Shown one piece after another: positions 8,439-17,394 of a DNA stretch of 64,000 nt. The DNA comes from Paraburkholderia sartisoli (GTDB lineage Bacteria > Pseudomonadota > Gammaproteobacteria > Burkholderiales > Burkholderiaceae): positions 62,001 to 126,000 of the forward strand of contig NZ_FNRQ01000011.1 of NCBI RefSeq assembly GCF_900107685.1. Direction: 5' to 3'. Every line of letters begins with the position of its first letter. The first letter of the stretch is position 1. Under the pieces are notes generated by a model that did no database searches, was not told the origin of the DNA, and worked only from the letters and a program-made list of their open reading frames with translations. Made by a program: the position numbers and the translations under genes.

Positions 8439-9725
8439 ATGACCACTTCATCGCTTGCGATGCGCCGCTGGTGGACGATCATGCCGATCGTTTTCATCAC
8501 CTACAGTCTCGCGTACCTCGACCGCGCGAACTACGGCTTCGCGTCCGCTGCCGGCATCAATCAGGATCTGGGCATCAGCAAGGGCCTGTCGTCGCTGATC
8601 GGCGCGCTGTTCTTTCTCGGCTACTTTTTCTTCCAGATCCCGGGCGCGATCTACGCCGAGCGGCGCAGCGTCAAGAAGCTCGTGTTCTGGAGCCTGATCC
8701 TGTGGGGCGGCTGCGCCGCGCTCACCGGCATGGTCAGCAACATTCCTTCGCTGATGGTGATCCGCTTCATGCTCGGCATCGTCGAAGCCGCCGTGATGCC
8801 CGCGATGCTCATCTTCATCAGCAACTGGTTCAGCAGGAGCGAACGCTCGCGCGCCAACACGTTCCTGATCCTCGGCAATCCGGTGACGGTGCTGTGGATG
8901 TCGGTCGTGTCGGGCTATCTCGTGCATTCGTTCGGCTGGCGTCACATGTTCATCGCCGAAGGCGTGCCGGCGATCGTCTGGGCGGTGATCTGGTGGTTCA
9001 TCGTGCAGGACAGGCCGGCACAGGTGTCGTGGCTCACGCCGCAGGAAAAGAAGGACCTCGACGACACGCTGCGCGCCGAGCAGGCCGCGATCAAGCCGGT
9101 GCGCAACTACGGCGAGGCGTTTCGCACGCCGGCGGTGATCAAGCTGTGCGCGCAGTATTTCTGCTGGAGCATCGGGGTCTATGGATTCGTGCTGTGGCTT
9201 CCGTCGATCCTGAAGAACGGCTCGACGTTCGGCATGGTCGAAACCGGCTGGCTGTCGGCGCTGCCGTATCTGGCCGCGACGATCGCGATGCTCGCGGCCT
9301 CGTGGGCTTCGGATAAACTCAACGCGCGCAAGGCGTTCGTGTGGCCGTTCCTGCTGATCGGCGCGGTCGCGTTCGCGGCTTCGTATGCGCTCGGCTCGAC
9401 GCACTTCTGGATCTCGTACGCGCTGCTCGTGGTCGCGGGCGCCGCGATGTACGCGCCGTATGGCCCGTTCTTCGCGATCGTGCCGGAACTGCTGCCGAAG
9501 AACGTCGCGGGTGGCGCGATGGCGTTGATCAACAGCATGGGCGCGCTCGGTTCGTTCGTCGGTTCGTATGTGGTCGGCTACCTGAACGGCGCGACCGGAA
9601 CGCCCGCGGCGTCGTATGCGTTCATGAGCGTGGCGCTCGTCGCCGCCGTTATCTTGACGCTCGCCGTCAAGCCGCAATCCGCGCAGGCTGGACACGGGCT
9701 TGCTGCACCCCTGCAAGGAAAATGA
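8439..9725 (+). CDS. kguT: MFS transporter for 2-ketogluconate
   Basis: 428 residues and twelve hydrophobic segments of the anion:cation symporter (phthalate permease-like) branch of the major facilitator superfamily. Signatures include TYSLAYLDRANYGFASAAG in helix 1 and GAIYAERRSVKK in the helix 2-3 loop. The start is the ATG at 8439 with AAGGAG 6 bases upstream; a longer frame from 8385 lacks a site. Position between kguK and kguD points to proton-coupled uptake of 2-ketogluconate through the inner membrane. The stop codon is 4 bp before kguD. Confidence 0.87.
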   Translation: MTTSSLAMRRWWTIMPIVFITYSLAYLDRANYGFASAAGINQDLGISKGLSSLIGALFFLGYFFFQIPGAIYAERRSVKKLVFWSLILWGGCAALTGMVSNIPSLMVIRFMLGIVEAAVMPAMLIFISNWFSRSERSRANTFLILGNPVTVLWMSVVSGYLVHSFGWRHMFIAEGVPAIVWAVIWWFIVQDRPAQVSWLTPQEKKDLDDTLRAEQAAIKPVRNYGEAFRTPAVIKLCAQYFCWSIGVYGFVLWLPSILKNGSTFGMVETGWLSALPYLAATIAMLAASWASDKLNARKAFVWPFLLIGAVAFAASYALGSTHFWISYALLVVAGAAMYAPYGPFFAIVPELLPKNVAGGAMALINSMGALGSFVGSYVVGYLNGATGTPAASYAFMSVALVAAVILTLAVKPQSAQAGHGLAAPLQGK

Positions 9726-9729
9726 GTCG

Positions 9730-10707
9730 ATGAAAAAGAAAATTGTCGCGTACAAGCCGTTGCCCGCCGATGTCATCGCGTATCTGCGCGAACACGCGGA
9801 CGTGGTCGAAGCCGACGCCGCGCAGCACGACGCATTCGTCGCCGCGCTGAAAGACGCCGACGGCGCGATCGGCGCGAGCGTCCGGATCACGCCGGCGATG
9901 CTCGAAGGCGCAACCCGGCTGAAAGCGCTGGCGACGATTTCGGTCGGCTTCGACACCTTCGACGTCGCGGATCTCACGCGCCGCGGCATCCTGCTCGCGA
10001 ACACGCCCGACGTGCTGACCGAATCCACGGCCGATACGGTGTTCGCGCTGATCCTGGCGTCGGCGCGGCGCGTCGTCGAACTGGCTGATTACGTGAAGGC
10101 CGGCGAGTGGAAACGCAGCATTGGCGCCGCGCACTTCGGCGTCGACGTGCAGGGCAAGACGCTCGGCATCGTCGGGCTGGGCCGCATCGGCGGCGCCGTG
10201 GCGCGCCGCGCGGCGCTCGGCTTCAACATGCGCGTGCTCTACACGAACCGCAGCGCGAACCAGCACGCTGAAGAGGCGTACGGCGCCGTGCGCGTCGAAC
10301 TCGCCGAACTGCTCGCGCAATCCGACTTCGTCTGTCTGCAGGTGCCGCTCACGAAGGAAACGCATCACCTGATCGGCGCGGCCGAACTCAAGACGATGAA
10401 AAAGAGCGCAATTCTCATCAACGCGTCGCGCGGCCAGACCGTCGACGAAGCCGCGCTCATCGACGCGCTCAAGGCCGGCACGATTCACGGCGCCGGTCTC
10501 GACGTCTTCGAACAGGAGCCGGTCGCGGCGGATTCGCCGCTGTTGTCGATGAAGAACGTCGTCGCGCTGCCGCACATCGGCTCGGCGACGCACGAGACGC
10601 GCCATGCGATGGCGCGCTGCGCGGCGGAAAACCTCGTCGCCGCGCTCGACGGTACGTTGGGCACGTTGCGCACCAACATCGTCAACCGCGAAGTGCTGGG
10701 CGCATGA
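9730..10707 (+). CDS. kguD: 2-Ketogluconate (6-phosphate) reductase, D-2-hydroxyacid dehydrogenase family
   Basis: 325 residues. Nucleotide-binding GIVGLGRIG at about 147-155 and the catalytic triad of the family: Arg234 (NASRG), Glu263 (FEQEP) and His282 (LPHIGSAT). After the second beta strand the sequence is YTNRS (172-176), with Arg174 where NAD-specific enzymes carry Asp, so NADPH is the likely cofactor. It reduces 2-keto-6-phosphogluconate to 6-phosphogluconate, feeding the Entner-Doudoroff pathway. AGGAAAA precedes the ATG at 9730. It overlaps ptxS by 4 bp. Confidence 0.87.
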   Translation: MKKKIVAYKPLPADVIAYLREHADVVEADAAQHDAFVAALKDADGAIGASVRITPAMLEGATRLKALATISVGFDTFDVADLTRRGILLANTPDVLTESTADTVFALILASARRVVELADYVKAGEWKRSIGAAHFGVDVQGKTLGIVGLGRIGGAVARRAALGFNMRVLYTNRSANQHAEEAYGAVRVELAELLAQSDFVCLQVPLTKETHHLIGAAELKTMKKSAILINASRGQTVDEAALIDALKAGTIHGAGLDVFEQEPVAADSPLLSMKNVVALPHIGSATHETRHAMARCAAENLVAALDGTLGTLRTNIVNREVLGA

Positions 10708-11750
10708 GCACCCCCGTTCGCACGACGGCACCGCGCCGCGCCACGATCAACGACGTCGCGCGCGAAGCCGGCACCGGCAAGACCAGCATCTCGCGCTACC
10801 TGAACGGCGAGATCAACGTGCTGTCGCCGGCGCTGCGCGCACGTATCGAAGCTGCGATCGCACGCCTCGACTATCAGCCGAACCAGATGGCGCGCGGTCT
10901 CAAGCGCGGGCGCAACCGGCTGATCGGCATGCTGGTCGCCGATCTCACCAATCCGTATACCGTCGAGGTGCTGCAGGGCGTCGAAGCCGCGTGCCACGCG
11001 CTCGGCTATATGCCGATGATCTGCCATGCGGCGAACGAAGTCGAAATGGAGCGGCGCTTTCTCGCGCTGCTGACCACCTATCGCGTGGAAGGCGTGATCG
11101 TCAACGCGCTCGGCGTGGGCGAGGAAATGCTGCGGCCACTCGGCGGTGGCGGCATTCCGGCCGTGCTGGTCGACCGCAGCGTCGACGGGCTCGAGGCCGA
11201 CATGGTGGGTCTCGACAACACGGCGGCCGCGCAACTGGGCACACGCCATCTGCTGGAACGCGGCTTCGATGAAATCTGCTTCATCGTGCAGCCGTTCGAC
11301 AACATCAGTTCGCGCCGTCAGCGCGAGGCGGCGTTCGGCGACGTGATGCGCGAAGCGAGCGGCGCGCACGGCCTGACGGTCGTGCTCGATCTCGGCGATG
11401 AAGTCGCTGTCCAGCGCGCGCTCGCCGCGCTCGACCATGCCGTCGATGCCGCCGCCGCGGCAGGACGGCGCATCGCGTGGTTCACGGCGAATGCGCCGGT
11501 GGCGCTGCGGATCGCGCTGCACCTGAAGGCACGCTACGGCGCGCACTGGCAGGAGCGCGTCGCGCTGCTTTCCTTCGATGATCCGGATTGGGCCGAACTC
11601 GCCGGCATCTCGACGATCCGCCAGCCGACCTACGACATCGGCTACCGTGCGCTCGAGTTCCTGAGCCAGCGTATCGACGGCGCGACCGAGGCCGCGCGGA
11701 ACTGCCTGCTGGCGGGCGAACTGATCGTGCGCGGGTCAACCGGGCGCTGA
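10704..11750 (+). CDS. ptxS: LacI-family repressor, PtxS-like
   Basis: 348 residues. LacI helix-turn-helix and hinge at residues 13-66 (ATINDVAREAGTGKTSISRY, then NQMARGLKRGRNRLIGM), followed by a sugar-binding domain (LVADLTNPYTVEVLQGVE). ATGA overlap with kguD shows it is the last gene of the kgu operon; in Pseudomonas ptxS belongs to the same locus. Two AACCGGTT palindromes upstream of kguE are the likely operators. As the repressor is made from the operon it controls, it should be autoregulated, with 2-ketogluconate as likely inducer. Confidence 0.85.
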   Translation: MSTPVRTTAPRRATINDVAREAGTGKTSISRYLNGEINVLSPALRARIEAAIARLDYQPNQMARGLKRGRNRLIGMLVADLTNPYTVEVLQGVEAACHALGYMPMICHAANEVEMERRFLALLTTYRVEGVIVNALGVGEEMLRPLGGGGIPAVLVDRSVDGLEADMVGLDNTAAAQLGTRHLLERGFDEICFIVQPFDNISSRRQREAAFGDVMREASGAHGLTVVLDLGDEVAVQRALAALDHAVDAAAAAGRRIAWFTANAPVALRIALHLKARYGAHWQERVALLSFDDPDWAELAGISTIRQPTYDIGYRALEFLSQRIDGATEAARNCLLAGELIVRGSTGR

Positions 11751-11810
11751 TCTGCGATCATGCGGTCTGCGGCGCGCAGCGGGTGCGCGCCGGTTATCGC
11801 AAGGAAGCCC

Positions 11811-12641
11811 ATGGTCGTAGCACCGCTCACCCTCACATGTCTCGCGCTCGCGACGCTCTTCGTCGCCGCTTTGCCGATCCTGCTGTACCGCCGCTGTCGC
11901 ACGCCGCTTGCGCTCGACCGCCGCGACGCGATTGCCGGCATCGCCGCCTTCGCGTTCTTCGCGATGGTGATCGAGCGCGCACTGAACGCGTACGTGCTGC
12001 AGCAGAACGAAACCACGGCGGCGCTGCTGTCGAATCCAGTGATGTTCGTGATCTACGGCGCGTTCGCTGCCGGCATCTGCGAGGAAACCGGGCGCTTCAT
12101 CGCGATGCGCCTGCTGCTCAAGCGTGCGTTGAAGAAAGGCTCGCCGTCGGCGGGGACGAATGGCACCGCGCTGTCGTACGGGATCGGTCACGGCGGCGCC
12201 GAGGCGTGGCTCGTTGGCGTGCTGGTGCAGATTCAGTGGATCGTGTTCGCCGTCTTCGAAAACCGCGGTGAACTCGCGTCGCATCTGTCGAACGTGCCGC
12301 CCGAATCGATGATGCGCATCCATCTGGTGCTCGCGAGCCTGTCGCCCGCGACGGCCGGCATTTTCGCGGTCGAACGCATGGCGGCGCTCGTGTTCCAGAT
12401 CGCGTTGTCGGTGCTGATGTGGCGCGGCGTGCGGGCAGGGTGGAAGGCGATCCTGCCGCTCGCGATCGTCGCGCACGCGGCGGTCGATCTGCCGGCCGCG
12501 CTGTTTCAGGCGCACCTGCTCCCGCTTGTCGCGGTGGACGGCGTCTACGTGGTCGTGGCGCTCGGCGTGGCGACCATGCTGGTCAGGCTGTTCCGCCGCC
12601 CGGCGCATCCTGTTCAATCCACTGAAACCTTCGGGCAGTAA
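11811..12641 (+). CDS. YhfC-family integral membrane protein, putative intramembrane glutamic protease
   Basis: 276 residues with seven to eight hydrophobic segments. CEETGRFIAMRLLLKR (EExxR, about residues 89-104) and GIGHGGAEAWLVG (about 125-137) are the two conserved blocks of the YhfC group, which is related to CAAX/PrsW-type intramembrane proteases and places the EE pair and His in the membrane core. Starting at ATG 11811 leaves AGGAAG at a good distance and makes the first helix begin at once. It lies 60 bp after ptxS on the same strand and 2 bp before the next gene. The substrate is unknown. Confidence 0.7.
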   Translation: MVVAPLTLTCLALATLFVAALPILLYRRCRTPLALDRRDAIAGIAAFAFFAMVIERALNAYVLQQNETTAALLSNPVMFVIYGAFAAGICEETGRFIAMRLLLKRALKKGSPSAGTNGTALSYGIGHGGAEAWLVGVLVQIQWIVFAVFENRGELASHLSNVPPESMMRIHLVLASLSPATAGIFAVERMAALVFQIALSVLMWRGVRAGWKAILPLAIVAHAAVDLPAALFQAHLLPLVAVDGVYVVVALGVATMLVRLFRRPAHPVQSTETFGQ

Positions 12642-12643
12642 CG

Positions 12644-13009
12644 ATGGAAGCTTATCAATACGAGTGCGCCAGTCCCGATTTCGAGCAACTGGCGCGCGTC
12701 ATCAGTGACCTGTTCCCCGAGCAGACCCAGTTCATCGAGCGTCCCGCCGACGACGGCACGCCGGTGCTGACGGTCCTCTGGGTCGCGATGCGCTTCGGTT
12801 CGACCGCGCGGCGCATCACGATGAGCGTCGTGATCGCGCCGGCCGCGCTCGCGCGCTTTCGTGCGACGCCGGCGCGTCTGCGGGACCGCAGCTTCGCGGT
12901 CTTGCGGGCGTACGTGGAAGCGACGCTCGGTTCGCTCGAGGAAATGTACGCAAACGGCGAGACCGTGCCGCGTGAGATCACGGTCGATCTCGACGAAGAG
13001 TTCGCATGA
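12644..13009 (+). CDS. Small conserved protein of unknown function
   Basis: 121 residues, soluble, no signal peptide and no recognised motif. It has an acidic C-terminus (TVDLDEEFA) and a central LWVAMRFGSTARRITMSVVI strand-rich part. It begins 2 bp after the YhfC-like gene, so the two are probably translated from one message. It resembles small Burkholderiales-only DUF proteins (possibly DUF3022), but I cannot verify that. GC pattern and codon use match its neighbours. Confidence 0.6.
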   Translation: MEAYQYECASPDFEQLARVISDLFPEQTQFIERPADDGTPVLTVLWVAMRFGSTARRITMSVVIAPAALARFRATPARLRDRSFAVLRAYVEATLGSLEEMYANGETVPREITVDLDEEFA

Positions 13010-13044
13010 CGGGCTGAGCGCTGGCGTTGCCGTTCTGGTTGGCT

Positions 13045-13482
13045 TTAACCGGCGCGGCGGTAAACCTTCGCGAAGCGGGCGGCCTGAACAACGCCGTAGT
13101 CGCTCGGCGCATATTGCATGATCCAGTCGCCGGCGGTGCCGTGCAGCACATCGCCGCCTGCCGCCGAGCGCGCCATCGAGAACGGTGCATCCATCTGTTT
13201 TGCCAGCACGACGGCCGGCCGGTTGCGGTACGGGCCGGCATCGCCGTGTGCGCGGGATGCATCGGCGGGCAGGTATTTCGCATCGAAGCGTTCGCGCGAT
13301 ACGACCCACCGGTCGCCCGTTGAACCGGTGATCAGCGCGTCGCCGTGCGTGTAACGGTTCGGGCCTTCGAGGCTCATCAGCTCACCGTCGCCTGGCGCGA
13401 ATTCGACGGTGACGGTTTCGTCCTTGATGTAGCGTTGCGCGGCTGGATCGGTGCGCAGGTCGATGTTCTTCAGTTCGATCAT
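13045..13482 (-). CDS. PGDYG-domain-like protein
   Basis: 145 residues from the ATG at 13482 (MIELKNIDLRTDPAAQRYIK). Near the C-terminus WIMQYAPSDYGVVQAARF matches the motif that gives the PGDYG family its name, with Ser instead of the first Gly. Earlier, RYTHGDALITGSTGDRWVV and YRNRPAVVLAKQM also fit that family. The function is unknown; members resemble small ligand-binding folds that check a substituted nucleotide or sugar. Upstream sequence to 13596 is open but unlike protein. It converges with the gene ending at 13009. Confidence 0.6.
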   Translation of the reverse strand: MIELKNIDLRTDPAAQRYIKDETVTVEFAPGDGELMSLEGPNRYTHGDALITGSTGDRWVVSRERFDAKYLPADASRAHGDAGPYRNRPAVVLAKQMDAPFSMARSAAGGDVLHGTAGDWIMQYAPSDYGVVQAARFAKVYRRAG

Positions 13483-13603
13483 GACTTCAGGTCGCCGTGA
13501 GGCAGGTGAGGATGCGCGGGTTGCAAGGCCGCAAGGGTAGCGCGAAAGCAGTCCGCGCGCATCCTTGCCGCTTCGGTCCCGGCGCTTCGACCACACGCCA
13601 GAA

Positions 13604-13639
13604 ACGACAACGCCCGCGGTAAAACGCGGGCGTTGTCGT
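13604..13639 (-). terminator. Strong stem-loop terminator after the Spy-like gene
   Basis: 15-bp perfect stem (ACGACAACGCCCGCG at 13604-13618 with its complement at 13625-13639) and a 6-base loop. On the minus strand it is followed by TTTC, so it most likely ends the Spy-like transcript, whose stop codon is at 13683. Confidence 0.75.
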
Positions 13640-13682
13640 GGCGATCGAGGCCAGCCTGACGGATACCGTCAGACGCGCAACC

Positions 13683-14204
13683 TTACGGTTTGACGGTTTC
13701 GTCTGCCGGCGCGGCCTTTTTCTTGCCCTTGCCGCCGTGCTTGTGATGTCCTTCCGCACGCGACGGATGATGGAACGTCGTATCAGCCAGTTTCTTCTGA
13801 TCCGGCGAAAAGCTCGTGTAGAGCGGCTCGAACGCGTCCAGCAGTTTCTTCGTGCCGTCCGCGTGCGCGGTGGCGATCGCCGAATACTGCTTCATGTCGT
13901 CGAGCGCGGACTGGTTCGAATTCGCCATGCGTTGCTCATACAGGCCGGCCATCGTTGCTCCGTTGGTGCGCATGACGTCGGCGAACGCCTTCCACTGCGG
14001 TTCCTGCTCCGGCGTGATTTTCAGCTGCGTGTGCAGATACGTGATGCGCTGTTCGACGCGCTGTTCGTAATGCGCCGCGCCCGAGGCCGGCGCGGGTGCC
14101 GCCGCCGATGCGGATGCCGGGGCAGCGCCTGCCGGTGCCGCGGTTTGTGCAAATGCGCCGCTCATCGCCAGCGTGGAGGCGAGAATAACGAGAGTTTTTT
14201 TCAT
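13683..14204 (-). CDS. Spy/CpxP-family periplasmic chaperone-like protein
   Basis: 173 residues. Signal peptide MKKTLVILASTLAMSGAFAQ with cleavage after AFA, an Ala/Pro-rich linker, and a helical domain with two ITPEQ/FSPDQ motifs (LKITPEQEPQW about residue 78 and FSPDQKKL about 136), the LTxxQ hallmark of Spy and CpxP. The C-terminus is very basic and His-rich (EGHHKHGGKGKKKAAP). It likely helps keep periplasmic proteins folded during envelope stress. Start ATG 14204 with AGGAG 7 bases upstream. Confidence 0.75.
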   Translation of the reverse strand: MKKTLVILASTLAMSGAFAQTAAPAGAAPASASAAAPAPASGAAHYEQRVEQRITYLHTQLKITPEQEPQWKAFADVMRTNGATMAGLYEQRMANSNQSALDDMKQYSAIATAHADGTKKLLDAFEPLYTSFSPDQKKLADTTFHHPSRAEGHHKHGGKGKKKAAPADETVKP

Positions 14205-14501
14205 CGAGGCTCCTGATGTCCGTTCGTGTCGGGCCGAAGCGCCGTGTGCCCCACGGGCCTTCTCTGCGCGCTTCACCGTGGGCGCTATTAGTATCACGAT
14301 ATCCGTGTCATCCGCCCGCTTTGCCACAACTCCTTACAACCGAAACGAACCGGAAATAGCCGGTGAACAGATTCGTCGACAGGGAGAGCGTCATTTCGCG
14401 GGTGCTTTGCACGATACGGCGCGATGGCAGGCGATAATCCGTGCATCCCGTGGTGCCTGCCCGGCGCCGATGCACTCCTTCAACGTGACAGACCGCCATC
14501 G

Positions 14502-14966
14502 ATGAGACCACCGCGCCTCGACCAGCTCGACGACCTTGACCGAAACCTCGTCGCCCTCTTGCAGGAGAACGCCCGCGAAAGCGTGGCGAATCTCGCGCGC
14601 CAGCTCGGCGTCGCGCGTACGACCGTGATCGCGCGGATCGCGCGGCTCGAAAAGACCAACGTGATCGCAGGCTACAGCGTGCGGCTTGGCCAGGATGTGC
14701 TCGACGCGAGCATCTCCGCGTACGTCGGCATCATCATCGCGCCGAAATACGGCCAGGACGTGCAGAAGCGGCTCGGGCGCATGCCCGAGGTGCAACTGCT
14801 GTGCGCGGTGAGCGGCGAGTTCGATTACGTCGCGTGGCTGCGCGCCGGTTCGCCGGACCGGCTCAACGATCTGCTCGACCAGATTGGCGGCCTCGAAGGC
14901 GTCGAGCGGACGACGACGTCGATCATCCTCGCGCGCAAGATCGACCGGGGCACGGAAGGAGGCTAG
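14502..14966 (+). CDS. Lrp/AsnC-family transcriptional regulator
   Basis: 154 residues. N-terminal helix-turn-helix LDDLDRNLVALLQENARESV and LARQLGVARTTVIARIARLE, then the RAM ligand-binding domain (SAYVGIIIAPKYGQDVQ; VQLLCAVSGEFDYVAWLRAG). Start chosen at ATG 14502 where the family begins. The next gene, on the same strand 227 bp downstream, encodes a lysine-dehydrogenase-like enzyme, and a palindrome suitable for an Lrp protein lies between them. This suggests local control of an amino acid catabolic step. Confidence 0.87.
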   Translation: MRPPRLDQLDDLDRNLVALLQENARESVANLARQLGVARTTVIARIARLEKTNVIAGYSVRLGQDVLDASISAYVGIIIAPKYGQDVQKRLGRMPEVQLLCAVSGEFDYVAWLRAGSPDRLNDLLDQIGGLEGVERTTTSIILARKIDRGTEGG

Positions 14967-15014
14967 CGCTCCGCGCGCAGGGTTGTCATGCTGATTTCGT
15001 CGGACTGGATTATT

Positions 15015-15035
15015 TTTTCGTCATTTAGACGAAAA
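15015..15035. promoter_or_regulatory. Palindromic site TTTTCGTC-ATTTA-GACGAAAA between lrp-like and dehydrogenase genes
   Basis: Perfect 8-bp inverted repeat with a 5-bp AT centre, the shape of Lrp/AsnC binding sites. Degenerate copies of its CGTCA/GACG core recur in the next 60 bp (around 15040-15045 and 15062-15070). It lies 158 bp upstream of the dehydrogenase start and 49 bp after the lrp-like stop codon. Confidence 0.55.
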
Positions 15036-15193
15036 CGAACGTCATAACGCATCATTTTGCGTCTGTCATTCGTACGCGCGTCTCCATAAACTGTGTAGCA
15101 AGGGTTCGGCGCATCGCGTGCTGCTTCAGTTGCAGCGCGCCTTGACCGCCATCGGTCACCAGCACGGCTCACACACAGAACAAGGAGACGCAC

Positions 15194-16294
15194 ATGAAAG
15201 TTGCCATCGTTGGCGCGGGTCTTATCGGTCACACCATCGCCCATATGCTGCGCGAAACCGGCGACTACGAAGTCGTCGCGTTCGACCGCGATCAGCACGC
15301 GCTCGACAAGCTCGCCGCGCAGGGCATCCCGACCCATCGCGTCGATTCCGGCGACGCCGCCGCCCTGCGCGCGGCCGTGCAGGGCTTCGATGCGCTCGTC
15401 AACGCGCTGCCGTACTACCTCGCCGTGAACGTCGCGACCGCGGCGAAGGGTGCGGGCGTCCACTATTTCGACCTGACCGAGGACGTGCGCGCGACGCACG
15501 CGATCCGCGCGATCGCCGACGATGCCGACCACGCGTTCATGCCGCAATGCGGCCTCGCGCCGGGCTTTATCGGCATCGCCGCGCACGAGCTGGCGAACCG
15601 CTTCACGGAAATCCGCGACGTCAAGATGCGCGTCGGCGCGCTGCCCGAGTTTCCGACCAACGCGTTGAAGTACAACCTGACGTGGAGCGTCGACGGCCTC
15701 ATCAACGAGTATTGCCAGCCGTGTGAAGCGATTCGCGACTCCCGCACGCAATGGGTTCAGCCGCTCGAAGGTCTCGAGCATTTCTCGCTCGACGGCACCG
15801 AATACGAAGCGTTCAACACGTCCGGCGGCCTCGGCACGCTGTGCGAAACGCTGTCGGGGCGCGTCGAGACGCTCGACTACAAGTCGGTGCGTTACCCGGG
15901 GCATCGCGACCTGATGCAGTTCCTGCTCGAAGACCTGCGTCTTGCGACCGACCGCGACACGCTGAAGTCGATCATGCGCCGTTCGGTGCCGGCGACGGCA
16001 CAGGACGTCGTGCTGATCTTCATCACCGTGACGGGCACGCGCGACGGCCAGCTGGTGCAGGAAGTCTTCACGCGCAAGATCTTCGCGAAGACGGTCTGCG
16101 GCGTGCCGATGAGCGCGATCCAGATCACGACGGCCGGTGCGATGTGCGCGGTGCTCGACCTGTTCCGCGAAAAGAAGCTGCCGCAAAAGGGCTTTGTGCG
16201 TCAGGAGCAGGTGTCGCTGCAGGATTTTCTCGGCAATCGCTTTGGGCAACTCTACGAAGGCGAGGCGTTGCACAAATCGGCGGCGACCGTCTAG
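15194..16294 (+). CDS. Saccharopine dehydrogenase-family oxidoreductase, lysine 6-dehydrogenase-like
   Basis: 366 residues. N-terminal Rossmann motif VAIVGAGLIG, then PQCGLAPGFIGIAAHELANR, YEAFNTSGGLGTLCETLSGR and LDYKSVRYPGHRDLM, blocks shared with bacterial L-lysine 6-dehydrogenase, which oxidises the lysine epsilon amino group to give piperideine-6-carboxylate with NAD. Length fits that family. The substrate is inferred from these motifs and the Lrp-type regulator next door and could be another amino acid. AAGGAG precedes the ATG at 15194. Confidence 0.75.
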   Translation: MKVAIVGAGLIGHTIAHMLRETGDYEVVAFDRDQHALDKLAAQGIPTHRVDSGDAAALRAAVQGFDALVNALPYYLAVNVATAAKGAGVHYFDLTEDVRATHAIRAIADDADHAFMPQCGLAPGFIGIAAHELANRFTEIRDVKMRVGALPEFPTNALKYNLTWSVDGLINEYCQPCEAIRDSRTQWVQPLEGLEHFSLDGTEYEAFNTSGGLGTLCETLSGRVETLDYKSVRYPGHRDLMQFLLEDLRLATDRDTLKSIMRRSVPATAQDVVLIFITVTGTRDGQLVQEVFTRKIFAKTVCGVPMSAIQITTAGAMCAVLDLFREKKLPQKGFVRQEQVSLQDFLGNRFGQLYEGEALHKSAATV

Positions 16295-16352
16295 ACGGGA
16301 CGGTCCACGCAGTGCCGGCCGGGTGTGCCGAATGCCGGCGCGCTGACGCAGT

Positions 16353-16982
16353 TCAGGCCGGCACGGGCGGCAGGATGACAGCCGGCGCGTCGTCCTGCGA
16401 AGGGCCGCCGGCGATGCGCGCGAGCAGCGCGTCGTAGTCGGCGGGCTGCGGCGCCGTGTTGTCGAACATCAGCAGTTCCTGGCACAGCCCGGCATTCGGG
16501 ACGAACCGGCGTTGCCGGTACTCGTCCCAGTGCGCGAGCTTGTACGCATCGTTTGGATTGTTTCGCGCGACGATGCGCTGATGCGCAGTCTCTTCCGACG
16601 TATAAATCCACACGACACGAATCTCGACGTCGTCCGCCACGCCGAGCCACGCGCGATCGAACAGCAGCCGGGCGCGAATCTCGCGCGACAGCGGCCCGAT
16701 CACGAGCGCGCTGATTCCCTGTTCCAGATTTTCGCGCGCGGTGTCGATGAGCCCGCGGTACTCGGGGTCGCGCAGATGCTGGAGAAAGAGCGGACTGTCG
16801 CGGTCGTTCGGATCCCCGGTCAGCGCGCCGATCGCGGCTGCGCTATACGCGCCGTAAAGCGTGTCCTTGTCGAGCAGACAGAAGGCCGTGCCCGTGGCGT
16901 GCGCCAGCGGCCGGATCAGGCGCTTCGCGAGCGTCGTCTTGCCCGTGCCCGCGTGGCCGCAGAAAAAAACCAGATGGGTCAC
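16353..16982 (-). CDS. P-loop ATP-binding protein, kinase-like (AAA_33 type)
   Basis: 209 residues beginning MTHLVFFCGHAGTGKTTLAK, a Walker A motif (GHAGTGKTT) at residues 9-17. FCLLDKDTLYG supplies the DxD-like segment typical of small zeta-toxin or polynucleotide-kinase-like enzymes, and a lid-type Arg pair occurs at IREIRARLLFDR. The substrate is unknown. It stands alone between convergent and divergent neighbours. Confidence 0.7.
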   Translation of the reverse strand: MTHLVFFCGHAGTGKTTLAKRLIRPLAHATGTAFCLLDKDTLYGAYSAAAIGALTGDPNDRDSPLFLQHLRDPEYRGLIDTARENLEQGISALVIGPLSREIRARLLFDRAWLGVADDVEIRVVWIYTSEETAHQRIVARNNPNDAYKLAHWDEYRQRRFVPNAGLCQELLMFDNTAPQPADYDALLARIAGGPSQDDAPAVILPPVPA

Positions 16983-17394
16983 AAACGCATGTCCTTGCCG
17001 GCGAGGTCGCGGCTGTCACTGTCGCGCGCGAACGCCTCATCACGCTTGACGCGATTGTTCGCACCCACACACCCTGGCAGTCGGACTTCCATTACGCGTG
17101 ACATTGCTCGTCTCAAGATGGTCGCATGTCCCATGCAAGTTATTGCAGTCGGCAGGGCTGCCTGACGCGCGACGCGTCCGGCGGGCATGAAGCGATCATG
17201 ACCAGGAAGCGCAGGCCGCGCAAGAGGCCCGAACGCCGACCGTTCCCCCGACGGGGTCGCCCAGGATCACCCGGGGGTTGCCTGAAACACAGGCCCCGCA
17301 GGTATCATGGACGTCGATCGAATGGCGCAGAGCAGGCGCCGCACATGGCCGCTTGCGATTACCTGACCACGAAACGAAAACAGGGGAGACCGAC

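Noticed and set aside
8448..10028. 526-codon minus-strand frame over kguT-kguD
   Set aside because: Shadow; Arg/His-rich with no family resemblance, while kguT and kguD are clear.
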